From positions 1 to 37,136 of the IMG/VR virus record IMGVR_UViG_3300042507_001132: 37,136 nt of DNA; one strand, 5' to 3'. Below the pieces are notes generated by a model, which ran no database searches, was not told the DNA's origin, and saw nothing but the letters and a program-made list of their open reading frames with translations. Below, piece after piece: positions 12,860 to 21,728 of the stretch (its first letter is position 1; each line of letters begins with the position of its first letter). Source of the stretch: a virus. A program made the position numbers and the translations under genes.

Positions 12860-13127
12860 CCACAAGTACGGAGAGAACCCCGCCGGTCGCATCTACGGGA
12901 TTGATGGTCGCACAATCAGGGTGGACGAGAAGTTCCTTCTCGCAACTGTCATCGGCATCATCACCGCCCTAGAAAAAGTAAACGAAAACATCAGCGAAGT
13001 CATCTCCAATATCTCGGGAACCATTTATGAACACATCGAAGAAGTCGACCCCACTAGTGAACTTGGACAAACTGGAACAGACACTGGAACAGTTGCTGAT
13101 GGAAGCGAAGACAACGAAACTCCCTAA
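12849..13127 (+). CDS. Hypothetical acidic protein
   Basis: A 92-residue protein, ATG 12849 overlapping the preceding gene by 11 bases. It has a conserved-looking middle (AGRIYGIDGRTIRVDEKFLLATVIGI split around 11-36), a helix, and a Thr/Glu/Asp-rich tail. The last 101 bases are overlapped by another frame (13027-13194) that also looks coding, so part of this DNA may encode two proteins. Function unknown. Confidence 0.5.
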   Translation: MASNHKYGENPAGRIYGIDGRTIRVDEKFLLATVIGIITALEKVNENISEVISNISGTIYEHIEEVDPTSELGQTGTDTGTVADGSEDNETP

Positions 13128-13194
13128 CGCCTATGTTGGGGATATCGTTGAGATGCGCAAGGTCATCAAGATGATGCGGGCGAACCGTGGATGA
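13027..13194 (+). CDS. Small basic helical protein in an overlapping frame
   Basis: A 55-residue protein in the +1 frame relative to its upstream neighbour, starting at ATG 13027. It reads as an amphipathic helix pair (LVNLDKLEQTLEQLLMEAK, then GDIVEMRKVIKMMRANRG) with balanced hydrophobic spacing and no odd codons. Its TGA overlaps the GTG start of the next gene (GTGGATGA), the coupling style used throughout this arm, which supports its reality. A later start at 13099 would avoid most of the overlap. Confidence 0.55.
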   Translation: MNTSKKSTPLVNLDKLEQTLEQLLMEAKTTKLPNAYVGDIVEMRKVIKMMRANRG

Positions 13195-13438
13195 ACCTGA
13201 GTTCGACCCAAAGGACATAGAAGAACTAGAAGAAATCTTCGTCAGCGTTCTCGAAGACCACGAAGAAGGCTACTCAGTAGAGGTCATCGTGTCACGGGCG
13301 CAAGCCCGCGACATGGTGAAAAACTGGGTCGCAGCCATGATGGGTGACCCGCTCGCCGTGTCACGCTCATTCATGGAATACTCGCAGATAATCGTCTGTT
13401 TATTGGAGGCTCTCAAAGAAGACGGGGTAGAGGATTAG
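13187..13438 (+). CDS. Small acidic hypothetical protein, last gene of the forward arm
   Basis: An 83-residue very acidic protein (DPKDIEELEEIFVSVLEDHEEG near 7-28) starting at GTG. Mostly helical; no family recognised. Its TAG (13436-13438) overlaps the minus-strand endolysin's TAA (13435-13437) inside the loop of a terminator hairpin. Acidic composition could suit a protein inhibitor or DNA mimic, but that is speculation. Confidence 0.55.
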   Translation: MDEPEFDPKDIEELEEIFVSVLEDHEEGYSVEVIVSRAQARDMVKNWVAAMMGDPLAVSRSFMEYSQIIVCLLEALKEDGVED

Positions 13439-13460
13439 CGCGGGAGTCGGTCCTCTACCC
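13425..13460. terminator. Bidirectional terminator at the convergent gene junction
   Basis: GGGTAGAGGA (13425-13434) and TCCTCTACCC (13451-13460) pair perfectly over 10 bp with a 16-base loop that contains both convergent stop codons. TTGTCTT follows on the plus strand. No intergenic space remains, so the signal is built into the 3' codons of both genes and should separate the early and late arms. Confidence 0.65.
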
Positions 13461-13911
13461 TTGTCTTCGCACCCCACTTCGACTTGGTTGTTTCAATATG
13501 CAACCACTTAGCCCAAGCCTGACCCATACCGTTCTTCGGATTGTCCGGCTGGGACTTCCACCCGCCCTCATCGGGGGCGGGACGAGTGCTACGCCAAATC
13601 GTACCACCAAAATAGTCGTGGATAGCCTGAACACCAAGTTCCTCCGAGTTCTTCACTAGGAAACGGATGGCTGCTTGAGCCTCCTTGCGTGTACCGTAAC
13701 GCCAGTCCCACGCAGCACCATACGAATGTGATGACATTGCTTCACCGTCACGGATGGTACGTTTCCCATACAAGCCAAGGTTTGTGCCACCCCACCGCTT
13801 CATCACATAATCCTTGATTGCTGTCAGGTTCGGTGATGCCTTGCGGAAACGCAACGCATCACTCTTGGTAGCCTGCTGCCAGTTATAAAAATCGGTTCTG
13901 TTTACAGCCAT
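13435..13911 (-). CDS. Endolysin, M15-type zinc peptidase
   Basis: A 158-residue protein. It has the M15/VanY motif SHSYGAAWD (HxxGxAxD; His 62, Asp 69) and the third ligand in KWLHIET (His 138), the zinc site of L-Ala-D-Glu or D-Ala-D-Ala peptidases used as phage lysins. Domain length is typical, with no separate wall-binding domain and no signal peptide, so it would need a holin or another release route. AGGAG precedes the ATG. It is the last gene of the late operon, 11 bases after the ejection-protein gene, and far from the second wall enzyme (32334-32762). A virion-associated role is an alternative. Confidence 0.8.
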   Translation of the reverse strand: MAVNRTDFYNWQQATKSDALRFRKASPNLTAIKDYVMKRWGGTNLGLYGKRTIRDGEAMSSHSYGAAWDWRYGTRKEAQAAIRFLVKNSEELGVQAIHDYFGGTIWRSTRPAPDEGGWKSQPDNPKNGMGQAWAKWLHIETTKSKWGAKTRVEDRLPR

Positions 13912-13922
13912 AATGGTTGCTC

Positions 13923-16900
13923 CTATTTGTTCGGCAGGATAAGCCCACGGTCTTCCAAAACCTTGGCAAAATCCTTGAGAGTGAACTGCCGGTTGATAGC
14001 CTCACCACGCTGTTGCTGTTCCCCAACATTACGGATAGGAACACCAAACCAGTTGGCGATGCTAGAGAGTTGTCGCTCGCTATAGGATTCCTTGCCACCC
14101 ACGGCACCACCGCTCAAGCGTTGTGCCTGCGAAAGAGTGGGAACCAAAGCGTTCGGAATATATTGTGCCTTGTTGCTAATCAACAGGGTGCCATCTTTGT
14201 CACGCTTACCAATCCAGTCGAAGCCGAGCAGGTCGCCCAAATAGGCGACCGCAGCATCCACGCCCTTAGCCTCTTGGTACTTCTCGGTGAACGGGATATC
14301 TGTAGAGAACTGCTTGTTGGCAATCAGTTCCAGTGGTACCTTAACTATGGGTGTGACCTGCCCCAACAAACGTTGGGGGTTGGTAAACTGGGCAAGTTGC
14401 GAAGACAACCTGTTGAACGGCAGGTCGGGTGTCGCCACCCAAGTGCCACCGATACCCAATGCGTTCATTTCTTCCATCCAGCGTGGCAAGAAAATGTTGG
14501 AATCGACCGGCATCGCTTCCTGCACCTTTTGGTGTGTCAAATATACGCCGGGGCGGGTCCACTGGTTTGCAATCTGCAACGGGATGTTACGGGTTGTCCA
14601 AATCCAAAACGGCACCCACTTCTTAGCCTTCTCATCCAACGTACTCAGGTCGCTATAATCGAAATGGTACCGCTTCACTCGTGCCAACGCTTGGTCAAAC
14701 GTCATGCCCTGTTCCAACGATTCCAATGCCAACGGCATACGGACCGCCATCTCAGCCTTCTCATTCAACTTACGGAACCAGCCAGTGACCTTGTTGTTAA
14801 TGGAACGCTCAGCCCAAGTTCTGCCGATTACAGGCTCAGCCAACTCGTCCACCTGACCACCCGATGACGCAGCAGCAACCTTGCGTGCCTGCTCCAGCAG
14901 GGCACGCTCAACCTCGGGGAAATCATCCAGCCAGTTAGCACCCTTCTTCTCAATCGCCATCATCGCCTTTGCGCCACGAATAATGTTTCGCGTGGTAGTA
15001 CCAGCAATATAGTTGTTCACAGTCGCGGACATCGCATTACGAACCACAAACCCAGTCGACATCATCGCATACGTCTTAAAGAAACGCATATACCAGTCGT
15101 AGCCCTTGGCGAGATTCCCTCGCTCAGCAAGATTCCGCAACTGCAACAAGTTCGGTCGCCAAGTATCCAACAACTCTGCCGGAACCTGAACACCCAACGC
15201 CTCAATAGCCTCCCACCCGTCAAGGATGTCATCGACCATCTTGCCACCCAACTCGCCAGTCTTTGCCTTGCTCAGTTGCATAGCCGACTCGGGGATTTCC
15301 TGCGTCGACAACCAAGCCAACTTCGCCTCATCAGCATGGATAATCTTTGTCAACGCCTCGTAGACACGACGCTCATTCTCCGGCAATACACCCATCGACT
15401 CAATCGACTGTTGCACACGACGCTGCCAAATACGGGTCTGTTCCGCAGCAGCCCCGCGAGGCGGGCGCATGCGGAGAATCTCATTAAGGTTATCCACCTC
15501 ATTCTGCAATAAGACGGCAGCCTCATCATTCCAGTTCTTCAAACCCAACTGCTGGTCCATCAGCATCCCAAGACGGTCATTATAATCCATCTGACGCTTC
15601 AACAAACGCTGAGCAGTAGCCTCAGCCTTCGCATCAATACGAGCAATCTCATCCAGCATCCGCTTCTCTGCCTGCGAATACTTTGCGTCAGCCTTAGCCA
15701 GCATCTGCTGAGCCTTGTCCTTCGTCATCGTGACACGCTTACCGTCAATCGTAATGCGGACCTTGCCCGTCTGACGATACAGATTCAGCAAACCTTCCGT
15801 ATCAGTCACACGTTTCTGCGACGCACGAGACAAACCTGCAAGGCGGGCGCGTTCACTACGCGCCTGCCCCTCAAGAGTCTGCCTAGTAGCCAACCCAAGT
15901 TCCGACTCCATGATTTGGTCGGCAGCAGCCTTCATCTCCATCGAAGCATTAAGGCTTGCTGTTTCATAATCGGCTTCGACAATCGACTTCACAAACGACG
16001 AATCAGCAGTACGCTGAACAACATCACGCGGGTCGGTAGGCACCCCCTTGGGTGGCAGATTATCGCCATACTTCGGGTCCAGCAAAACAGCGAATACTTC
16101 GTCTTCCGAGTCATAGATGCCATCAGCGATAGCCCTAGGTGCGATGATACCCGACCGTGGGTCGTTCTGAAGATGGACACCAATAATGTCGTCAACAATC
16201 TGACGGGCAATCTCATCCGATTCCTCATACGAGTAACGGCTAGCAACACCACGGAAAGATTCATTCAGCGCATTAAACGCAGACTCAATCATGCCGTGAG
16301 TCAGCCCTTCCTCCGGAATCGGCAACTCGTTCAAGAAATCCAACGTCTGAATCAACTGGGTTTCCTCAGGGTACATTTCGACAAACATCGGGTCAATCTC
16401 ACCCGTGCGCTTAAAATGCACAAACTCCTCATAGAAAGTTTGCGAATCCAAACCGGCGTTCTCCATCGCCACCCGAACATAATCAGGCATAAACTCGTCG
16501 CCAAACAAGCCACGGAAATCCGCCTCACGACGAAGGTCAATCAACGACCGCTCATCAAAAGCCTGAACAGCAATATACTGCGGGTTATTCAGACTGCCCC
16601 TATCGGGAGCCGTGTCCAAAACCTTGTATGGTGCCACGCCATCAGGCAACGGCACCAACTCGTCTTCCACACCATACAACAAACCATCGGGCGCATAACT
16701 AGCGTTCATGCGCACCTCAGCAAGAGCCTCAAACCCAGCCAAATCTTCTTCAAGTTTCAACTGTGCGTCGACAAGACCCTGACGAACCTCATCATATTCG
16801 CGGGTCGTCGGCAACTCATCCAACTGCTCACGCAAAGACACCAACCGTGCCCTAACTTCACGCACCTCACGCGCAGCAGGAACCCCCTGCTTCTGCAAAA

Positions 16901-19142
16901 TACGCTCAGCCAACACATTGATATCATCCGGAATCTTCTTAGCCTTCGGATAAACTACCGCATAAATACGCTTCAGTTCTTCCGCAACAGCCAACTCAAC
17001 AGCATCACCCTTCTCAAGAGCGGTAACCAAACGTTGACGCAAACGTACCAACTCTTTATGTACCGTATTGAAATCCCCACGCTGCTGAGCCGTCTTTGTT
17101 GCAGCCGTATTACGAACATTCTGAAGTTGCGCATCAACATCGGCAAGCAAAGCCTGAACCCGAACAATCTCCTGCTCCGTCAAAGCCTGCTGCTTAATAT
17201 TGCCATCAATAACCCGACGCGCCAAACTCTGAGCGCGGTCAGCAAACTTCTTCGTACCACGCTGAACCTGAGCAACACCAGTATTAACCTTCGCCTTCAG
17301 AATCTTCTCGGTGCGCAACAACTTCGCATGCGCATCAGCCAACTCCTTGACAAGTTCCTTGTCCGGAACAACCTTCTGCGCAATCTTTGTCATCGCATCA
17401 GAACCAAAGTCCATGACGCGACGCGCCCACGCTTCGCGTCCCTTGGCAGAAGCCATCGAATACGCATACGAGTCGGCAATAGCCGACAGGCTAGTATCGA
17501 ACCACTCCTTGACACCAGTCTTTTCGAAAGCAATCTTATTCAAACCATCAATCGTTGCCTGTTCAGGGGTCAGATTTTTCACACCCATAAACTCGCCACC
17601 CACACGGGCTTTACGGTAACGGGCAGCACCAACCGCGCTGGTCAGTTCCTCCACCGACAAATCTGAAGGGTCCCAAGTGCGGGACGTAACATTTTTCGGA
17701 GAGAAAATCCAGTTCCGTGCCTCATTGGTAATCCTGTGGTGGATATAGTCATCAACAAAAGCAATCTCACGGATATTGGTACCATAATCAATACCAAACT
17801 TCCTGTAGACATCATTGACACTGTCCCGCAAGCCGTTCTGCCATGCCTTAAACTCGTCAGCCAACTGCTGAACCTCGCGGGTAGCAGCATCATAAAACGC
17901 TGGTGACTCAACAGCACGCCGAACCTGCTGTTCGGCATTCGCAGCCTCAATACGAGAAACAAGGTCTTTCACCTCAAGCACACTGTCTTTATAGACCGTA
18001 TTGCGAGTACCCTTCAGGTAACTCGCAGCACTATGCGCAGCAGCAATCTTCACAACCTCATCATCTTGGATGCCCAAGTCACGACCCAAACCGGCAGCGA
18101 CAGCAGCGCGACTAGATTTAGGTGTGACAAACTCCAAAGCCCCCGGAGCCACCTTATAAACAGCATCACCGATACTGGTGCGTGCCTTAACAAACGGGGC
18201 AGCCAACACCTCACCAGCGGTATCAGTCAACGGGATAACCTTACCAGCAAACTTGATACCAGCCTGCAAACCCTCAGCGTCACGAATGGGCTTCGGAATA
18301 GCCCAAATACCATAACGTTCAATATCGTCCAGTTTGCCCGCCAACTCCGGATACAAGTTGCGCATCGCCACGGTAGCAAACTTGTCACGCAACGCCCGTC
18401 GACCAACAGCCCCAGCAAAACCACTAGCACCCAAAGTCACCCAAGTAAGTGGGTCGGTAGCAACATCCGTTACCAACTGCGCCGGACCATCAATCCACTT
18501 AATGCCAGTTTTATAGTTAGGGTCATTATAGATTCCCCAGTTAGGGTCATTAGCGCGGTCCCACGCTTCCTGAACCGTCGTCCAGTTCAAGTCCTTCCAG
18601 TCAGTACCGCCATAAGCAAACTCGACAAGGTTACCGGCAGGCTCAGCAATAAACATTCCAGCAGACTGAATCCACCGCCCCGGCTGGGTGAGGAAATCCC
18701 CAACTCGCGCACCGCCAGTCCACGGAACCTCCTGACTAGCAACATAAACAAAAGGCTCAACGACAGGATTGACAACGTTCTCTTTAACCCAGCCCCAAAC
18801 GCCCCTGTCTGTCTTCGCACGCCCACCCTCAGAAGCAATACGCTTCGCTTCCTTCAACAACTCCTCTGTATTACCCTGCCCCCTAGCAATACGGCTAGAG
18901 ATAGTACGCAAAGCCTTATCTAGGTTTGCTTTTTCTTCATACAGACTGGACTTACCACCAGCCTCAGTGGAACCACCATAGTTAACACCCTCAACGGTAC
19001 CCATCTGCGTCGGGAACGTAGTACCCGACGGAGCAGAATACTTGTCAATACTTAGACCCGTGCCACCCTTAGGTGGCTGAGGTGTAGCACCTTTCTTGGG
19101 CGTAGGAAATGCACTGGAGAAAGGCGAGCCGTAAACCGCCAT
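13923..19142 (-). CDS. Large internal virion/DNA-ejection protein (1739 residues)
   Basis: The largest gene, at the distal end of the structural operon, where podoviruses keep their core/ejection proteins. The N-terminal ~60 residues are Pro/Gly-rich and disordered. A region at about 110-330 has amphipathic and hydrophobic stretches (NVVNPVVEPFVYVASQEVPW, ATDPLTWVTLGASGFAGAVG). Long charged coiled coils fill about 600-880 and 1120-1270. The C-terminal ~400 residues contain FKTYAMMSTGFVVRNAMSA and PFWIWTTRNIPLQIANQW, patterns I recognise from large polyvalent virion proteins of environmental podophages. No transglycosylase, RNA polymerase or kinase motif is visible. It probably enters the cell envelope with the DNA. 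Confidence 0.7.
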   Translation of the reverse strand: MAVYGSPFSSAFPTPKKGATPQPPKGGTGLSIDKYSAPSGTTFPTQMGTVEGVNYGGSTEAGGKSSLYEEKANLDKALRTISSRIARGQGNTEELLKEAKRIASEGGRAKTDRGVWGWVKENVVNPVVEPFVYVASQEVPWTGGARVGDFLTQPGRWIQSAGMFIAEPAGNLVEFAYGGTDWKDLNWTTVQEAWDRANDPNWGIYNDPNYKTGIKWIDGPAQLVTDVATDPLTWVTLGASGFAGAVGRRALRDKFATVAMRNLYPELAGKLDDIERYGIWAIPKPIRDAEGLQAGIKFAGKVIPLTDTAGEVLAAPFVKARTSIGDAVYKVAPGALEFVTPKSSRAAVAAGLGRDLGIQDDEVVKIAAAHSAASYLKGTRNTVYKDSVLEVKDLVSRIEAANAEQQVRRAVESPAFYDAATREVQQLADEFKAWQNGLRDSVNDVYRKFGIDYGTNIREIAFVDDYIHHRITNEARNWIFSPKNVTSRTWDPSDLSVEELTSAVGAARYRKARVGGEFMGVKNLTPEQATIDGLNKIAFEKTGVKEWFDTSLSAIADSYAYSMASAKGREAWARRVMDFGSDAMTKIAQKVVPDKELVKELADAHAKLLRTEKILKAKVNTGVAQVQRGTKKFADRAQSLARRVIDGNIKQQALTEQEIVRVQALLADVDAQLQNVRNTAATKTAQQRGDFNTVHKELVRLRQRLVTALEKGDAVELAVAEELKRIYAVVYPKAKKIPDDINVLAERILQKQGVPAAREVREVRARLVSLREQLDELPTTREYDEVRQGLVDAQLKLEEDLAGFEALAEVRMNASYAPDGLLYGVEDELVPLPDGVAPYKVLDTAPDRGSLNNPQYIAVQAFDERSLIDLRREADFRGLFGDEFMPDYVRVAMENAGLDSQTFYEEFVHFKRTGEIDPMFVEMYPEETQLIQTLDFLNELPIPEEGLTHGMIESAFNALNESFRGVASRYSYEESDEIARQIVDDIIGVHLQNDPRSGIIAPRAIADGIYDSEDEVFAVLLDPKYGDNLPPKGVPTDPRDVVQRTADSSFVKSIVEADYETASLNASMEMKAAADQIMESELGLATRQTLEGQARSERARLAGLSRASQKRVTDTEGLLNLYRQTGKVRITIDGKRVTMTKDKAQQMLAKADAKYSQAEKRMLDEIARIDAKAEATAQRLLKRQMDYNDRLGMLMDQQLGLKNWNDEAAVLLQNEVDNLNEILRMRPPRGAAAEQTRIWQRRVQQSIESMGVLPENERRVYEALTKIIHADEAKLAWLSTQEIPESAMQLSKAKTGELGGKMVDDILDGWEAIEALGVQVPAELLDTWRPNLLQLRNLAERGNLAKGYDWYMRFFKTYAMMSTGFVVRNAMSATVNNYIAGTTTRNIIRGAKAMMAIEKKGANWLDDFPEVERALLEQARKVAAASSGGQVDELAEPVIGRTWAERSINNKVTGWFRKLNEKAEMAVRMPLALESLEQGMTFDQALARVKRYHFDYSDLSTLDEKAKKWVPFWIWTTRNIPLQIANQWTRPGVYLTHQKVQEAMPVDSNIFLPRWMEEMNALGIGGTWVATPDLPFNRLSSQLAQFTNPQRLLGQVTPIVKVPLELIANKQFSTDIPFTEKYQEAKGVDAAVAYLGDLLGFDWIGKRDKDGTLLISNKAQYIPNALVPTLSQAQRLSGGAVGGKESYSERQLSSIANWFGVPIRNVGEQQQRGEAINRQFTLKDFAKVLEDRGLILPNK

Positions 19143-19145
19143 TAA

Positions 19146-20054
19146 TCACCCCTGAATGTTTAGACGAGTCGCAATAACCGGAAGAATCTTTTTGACCGCT
19201 TCACTATAAGGAGTCGCGTTCTTTCCAGCCTTCTTCTTGACAGTCTCCAAAAATGCTTTTTCAAACAACTCTTTTGACTTTTCAGTAGCAGCAGACGAAC
19301 GCTGCAAATCAGCCGTATCCTGCTTCGACCCCATGAAAGCATCCACCCGTGTAGCAGGCATAGACTCAATCTTCTTCTGACGCTGAGAAACATACTTCTC
19401 GGCAGCCCGCTTGCGGGCAACCTCACCAAAAGTCAAGTCGGCACTAGGCAACAAAGCCAACTCCCCAAAACCAGTCGACTTACGCAAAGCAGCCATAGTG
19501 GGAGATTCACCAGCCTGAATATCCAGCGACTTGCGCTGTTCCTGAAAATCCTTATAGCGTTGCTCTTGGTTAGCCCGACTGGTTTCCAACTCTGAAGCAA
19601 ACCACTTCGGGGCATCCTCCTTGACCTTATCAATCAATAAGAACCTAGCGTCAGCCGGAATCCCATATTGGGTTTCGAAAATCGTAGGGTCATCATACTT
19701 CTTGTCCAGTTCAGCAACACGAATAGGGTTACCACCAGCAGTCGCATAATCACGAAAATAGTCAAAAGCAAACTGTCGCGCAGCAGGTTCCATACGGGCA
19801 TACTGCTCCGTATACGGATTCGGATTCTCTACAAAATCCTCAGAATAGTTCATCTCCGGATTAAACCAATCAAGACCAGCAGCCTCCTGCTGAGCCTCAG
19901 ACTGATAAGCCTGAACAAGACTAGGATTGCGCACCAGCACCTCAAGCAACTGGCGTTGCGAAACATTCGTTTCCTTCTGCAACGTTTCCAAATCACCGCC
20001 AGCCATAATATACTGGAGAATCTGCTCGTAAGTTAAAGACCGCTTCTTCGACAT
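19146..20054 (-). CDS. Structural protein, probable internal/tail component
   Basis: A 302-residue soluble protein just upstream of the ejection protein (three-base gap). An N-terminal helix-turn-helix-like stretch (TYEQILQYIMAGGDLETLQKETNVSQRQLLEVL, about residues 8-40) is followed by acidic helices and a Lys-rich C-terminus (KKIESM, KKKAGK). Family not recognised. Position suggests a virion protein that works with the ejection protein. The helix-turn-helix resemblance is weak. Confidence 0.55.
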   Translation of the reverse strand: MSKKRSLTYEQILQYIMAGGDLETLQKETNVSQRQLLEVLVRNPSLVQAYQSEAQQEAAGLDWFNPEMNYSEDFVENPNPYTEQYARMEPAARQFAFDYFRDYATAGGNPIRVAELDKKYDDPTIFETQYGIPADARFLLIDKVKEDAPKWFASELETSRANQEQRYKDFQEQRKSLDIQAGESPTMAALRKSTGFGELALLPSADLTFGEVARKRAAEKYVSQRQKKIESMPATRVDAFMGSKQDTADLQRSSAATEKSKELFEKAFLETVKKKAGKNATPYSEAVKKILPVIATRLNIQG

Positions 20055-20056
20055 AA

Positions 20057-21115
20057 CTACTTCTTGCCCCTGCCCTTGGTTTTACCGCCAGCCCGAGCCT
20101 TCTTCGGCGGACGACCATATTGGGCAATCACCTCGGCACGCAACTTTGCAGCATCAGACTCCGCACCCAACTCGGTTTCCAAAGCCCTATTAAGAAGGTC
20201 CTGTCGCATCGCCTCAATCTCGGCGTTAACACCAGCCTGTTCGGAAGCAAACGCACCGCGTTGCGCTTCCAAATCAGCCAACGCCTGCTGGTAGCCACTA
20301 GTAATGGCACCCTCCTGCCCCATGCGCTGCAAAGCCAACTGCCTAAGAGCAGCAGCCTGCTGCGTATCAAGGTCGCTACTGGCAGCAACACGCATATTCT
20401 GTTGGGCAGCATTAAGTTGGGCAGCAGCATTCCGCGCCAACTGCGCGGTCTGCGCAGCCAAAGCAGCATCCTGAGCAGACTGTGTGTCAACCGCACCAGT
20501 GCCAGCACCAAACGTACTAAGAGCAGACATCAATTGATTCTCTTGCGGAGACAACTGGACAATCGGGACATTCGAATAAGCCTGCGCCTGAGGCAAGTTA
20601 GCCAAAGCATTCTGCGTCGCCTGCTGAATAGCCTGCTGATTCGTGCCATATTGCTGCTGCAAGAAGTTCAGCGCAGCCTGACGCTGCGCATCAATATTCG
20701 ACTGCTGTTGACCAAGAGCCATACGCTGCTGTTCAAAAACAGGATTATAAAATCCCTGCATATTAGCAACCTGCTCACCAGCACGCTGACGCAACGCCTG
20801 ACCAGCACGCTGACCAGTCTGCCTAAGACCGCGAGCAGCAGCCAAACCCCACTGCCTAGACTGCTGGCGGGTAGGCTGACCGCCACCACCGCCTCCGCCA
20901 CCACCACCGAACGTGGCAGCAAATGGGTCGCCAGTATTATTGGACAACATCTCCTCAGCAGCAGCCTCACCTGCGATTTGTTCATTCCACTGTGGAATAG
21001 TGACCGGAGCGGTAATCTTAGCAGTCCGACTACGCGGGTCAATAAGCCCAGCAGTCTGCGCCCCAGCAGGCTTATCTACCCACTTTTTATTGACGGGGTC
21101 CCACATCTTGGTCAT
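20057..21115 (-). CDS. Gln/Ala-rich probable internal virion protein
   Basis: A 352-residue protein. After a variable N-terminus comes a run of ten glycines (about residues 71-80). A long Gln/Ala/Arg-rich helical region follows (WGLAAARGLRQTGQRAGQALRQ onward), then a basic tail (KKARAGGKTKGRGKK). The composition matches low-complexity ejection or tail-core proteins, not enzymes. It lies next to another Gln-rich gene (21137-21550), and both may line or plug the tail. Confidence 0.55.
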   Translation of the reverse strand: MTKMWDPVNKKWVDKPAGAQTAGLIDPRSRTAKITAPVTIPQWNEQIAGEAAAEEMLSNNTGDPFAATFGGGGGGGGGGQPTRQQSRQWGLAAARGLRQTGQRAGQALRQRAGEQVANMQGFYNPVFEQQRMALGQQQSNIDAQRQAALNFLQQQYGTNQQAIQQATQNALANLPQAQAYSNVPIVQLSPQENQLMSALSTFGAGTGAVDTQSAQDAALAAQTAQLARNAAAQLNAAQQNMRVAASSDLDTQQAAALRQLALQRMGQEGAITSGYQQALADLEAQRGAFASEQAGVNAEIEAMRQDLLNRALETELGAESDAAKLRAEVIAQYGRPPKKARAGGKTKGRGKK

Positions 21116-21136
21116 ACTAATACCTCACTTGTTCCA

Positions 21137-21550
21137 TCAGTACGCGCCCAAACTTTTAATGGTTTGGGCACTATCAAAAATATCCGCCTGCTGCTGAAGG
21201 CGCAAAGCCGTCAGATAATCCTCAAGGTCAGCCTGCTCCGCAGCCTCCTTCATGGCAATCTGATTCAACTCCTCCTGCATATTCTGAGTCTCGGCACCCA
21301 AATCACGCTGCAACGCCTCTGCATAACGAGTCAACCCCGACCGCATAATGCCGGACTCAACCCCCGGACCCCCCAAGCCACGGCGACCATAACTGGCAAG
21401 CATCGGCTGGAAGCCCTCACCATACTGGCGTTCAATATTGGAAATCTTGCGCCTACCACGCTGCTGACCATAGAAACTAGCCTGCTGATTAGCCAGCGAC
21501 TGCTGTTGTCTACGCCGAAGCGCACCTTGTTCTGTGTAAGCATATGCCAT
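21137..21550 (-). CDS. Gln-rich probable virion protein
   Basis: A 137-residue Gln/Ala/Glu-rich helical protein (RRRQQQSLANQQ, then ALQRDLGAETQNMQEELNQ split across 82-100). Composition and location mirror the neighbouring 352-residue protein, so a shared role in the internal virion or tail is likely. Family not recognised. Confidence 0.55.
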   Translation of the reverse strand: MAYAYTEQGALRRRQQQSLANQQASFYGQQRGRRKISNIERQYGEGFQPMLASYGRRGLGGPGVESGIMRSGLTRYAEALQRDLGAETQNMQEELNQIAMKEAAEQADLEDYLTALRLQQQADIFDSAQTIKSLGAY

Positions 21551-21552
21551 AA

Positions 21553-21726
21553 CTACCCCAACCTAGACTTTTGAGGGAAACCATTATAACCAGCAACTTC
21601 TTTAAGTTCCTGAATCTCACGGTTCAATCGGGCAATCTCTTGCCCGAGTGAACGAAAGATTTGCTGCAACGCCAAAGCATCGGAACTAGTCAGCGTAGAC
21701 AAAAGGGGCGAATACCAGTCGGTCAC
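21553..21726 (-). CDS. Tiny coiled-coil protein between fibre and tail genes
   Basis: A 57-residue frame starting at GTG 21726 (minus strand) and ending with TAG two bases before the next ATG. It has an aromatic N-terminus (TDWYSPLLSTL) and one continuous helix (LQQIFRSLGQEIARLNREIQ) with heptad spacing. It fills the gap between the collar-type fibre gene and the Gln-rich gene almost exactly, which supports coding. The length and helix suggest a trimerising or chaperone-like element for the fibre, which is inference. Confidence 0.65.
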   Translation of the reverse strand: MTDWYSPLLSTLTSSDALALQQIFRSLGQEIARLNREIQELKEVAGYNGFPQKSRLG

Positions 21727-21728
21727 GA

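Noticed and set aside
15915-17666. A 583-codon open frame on the plus strand opposite the large ejection protein
   Set aside because: It is antisense to a clearly coding 1739-residue gene, with Arg/Ser/Leu/Asn-rich low-information sequence and no ribosome site. It is a shadow of codon bias.
20120-21574. A 484-codon plus-strand open frame opposite the Gln-rich virion genes
   Set aside because: Composition (Leu/Arg/Ser/Thr) mirrors the Gln/Ala-rich genes on the other strand. No start signal or family resemblance.
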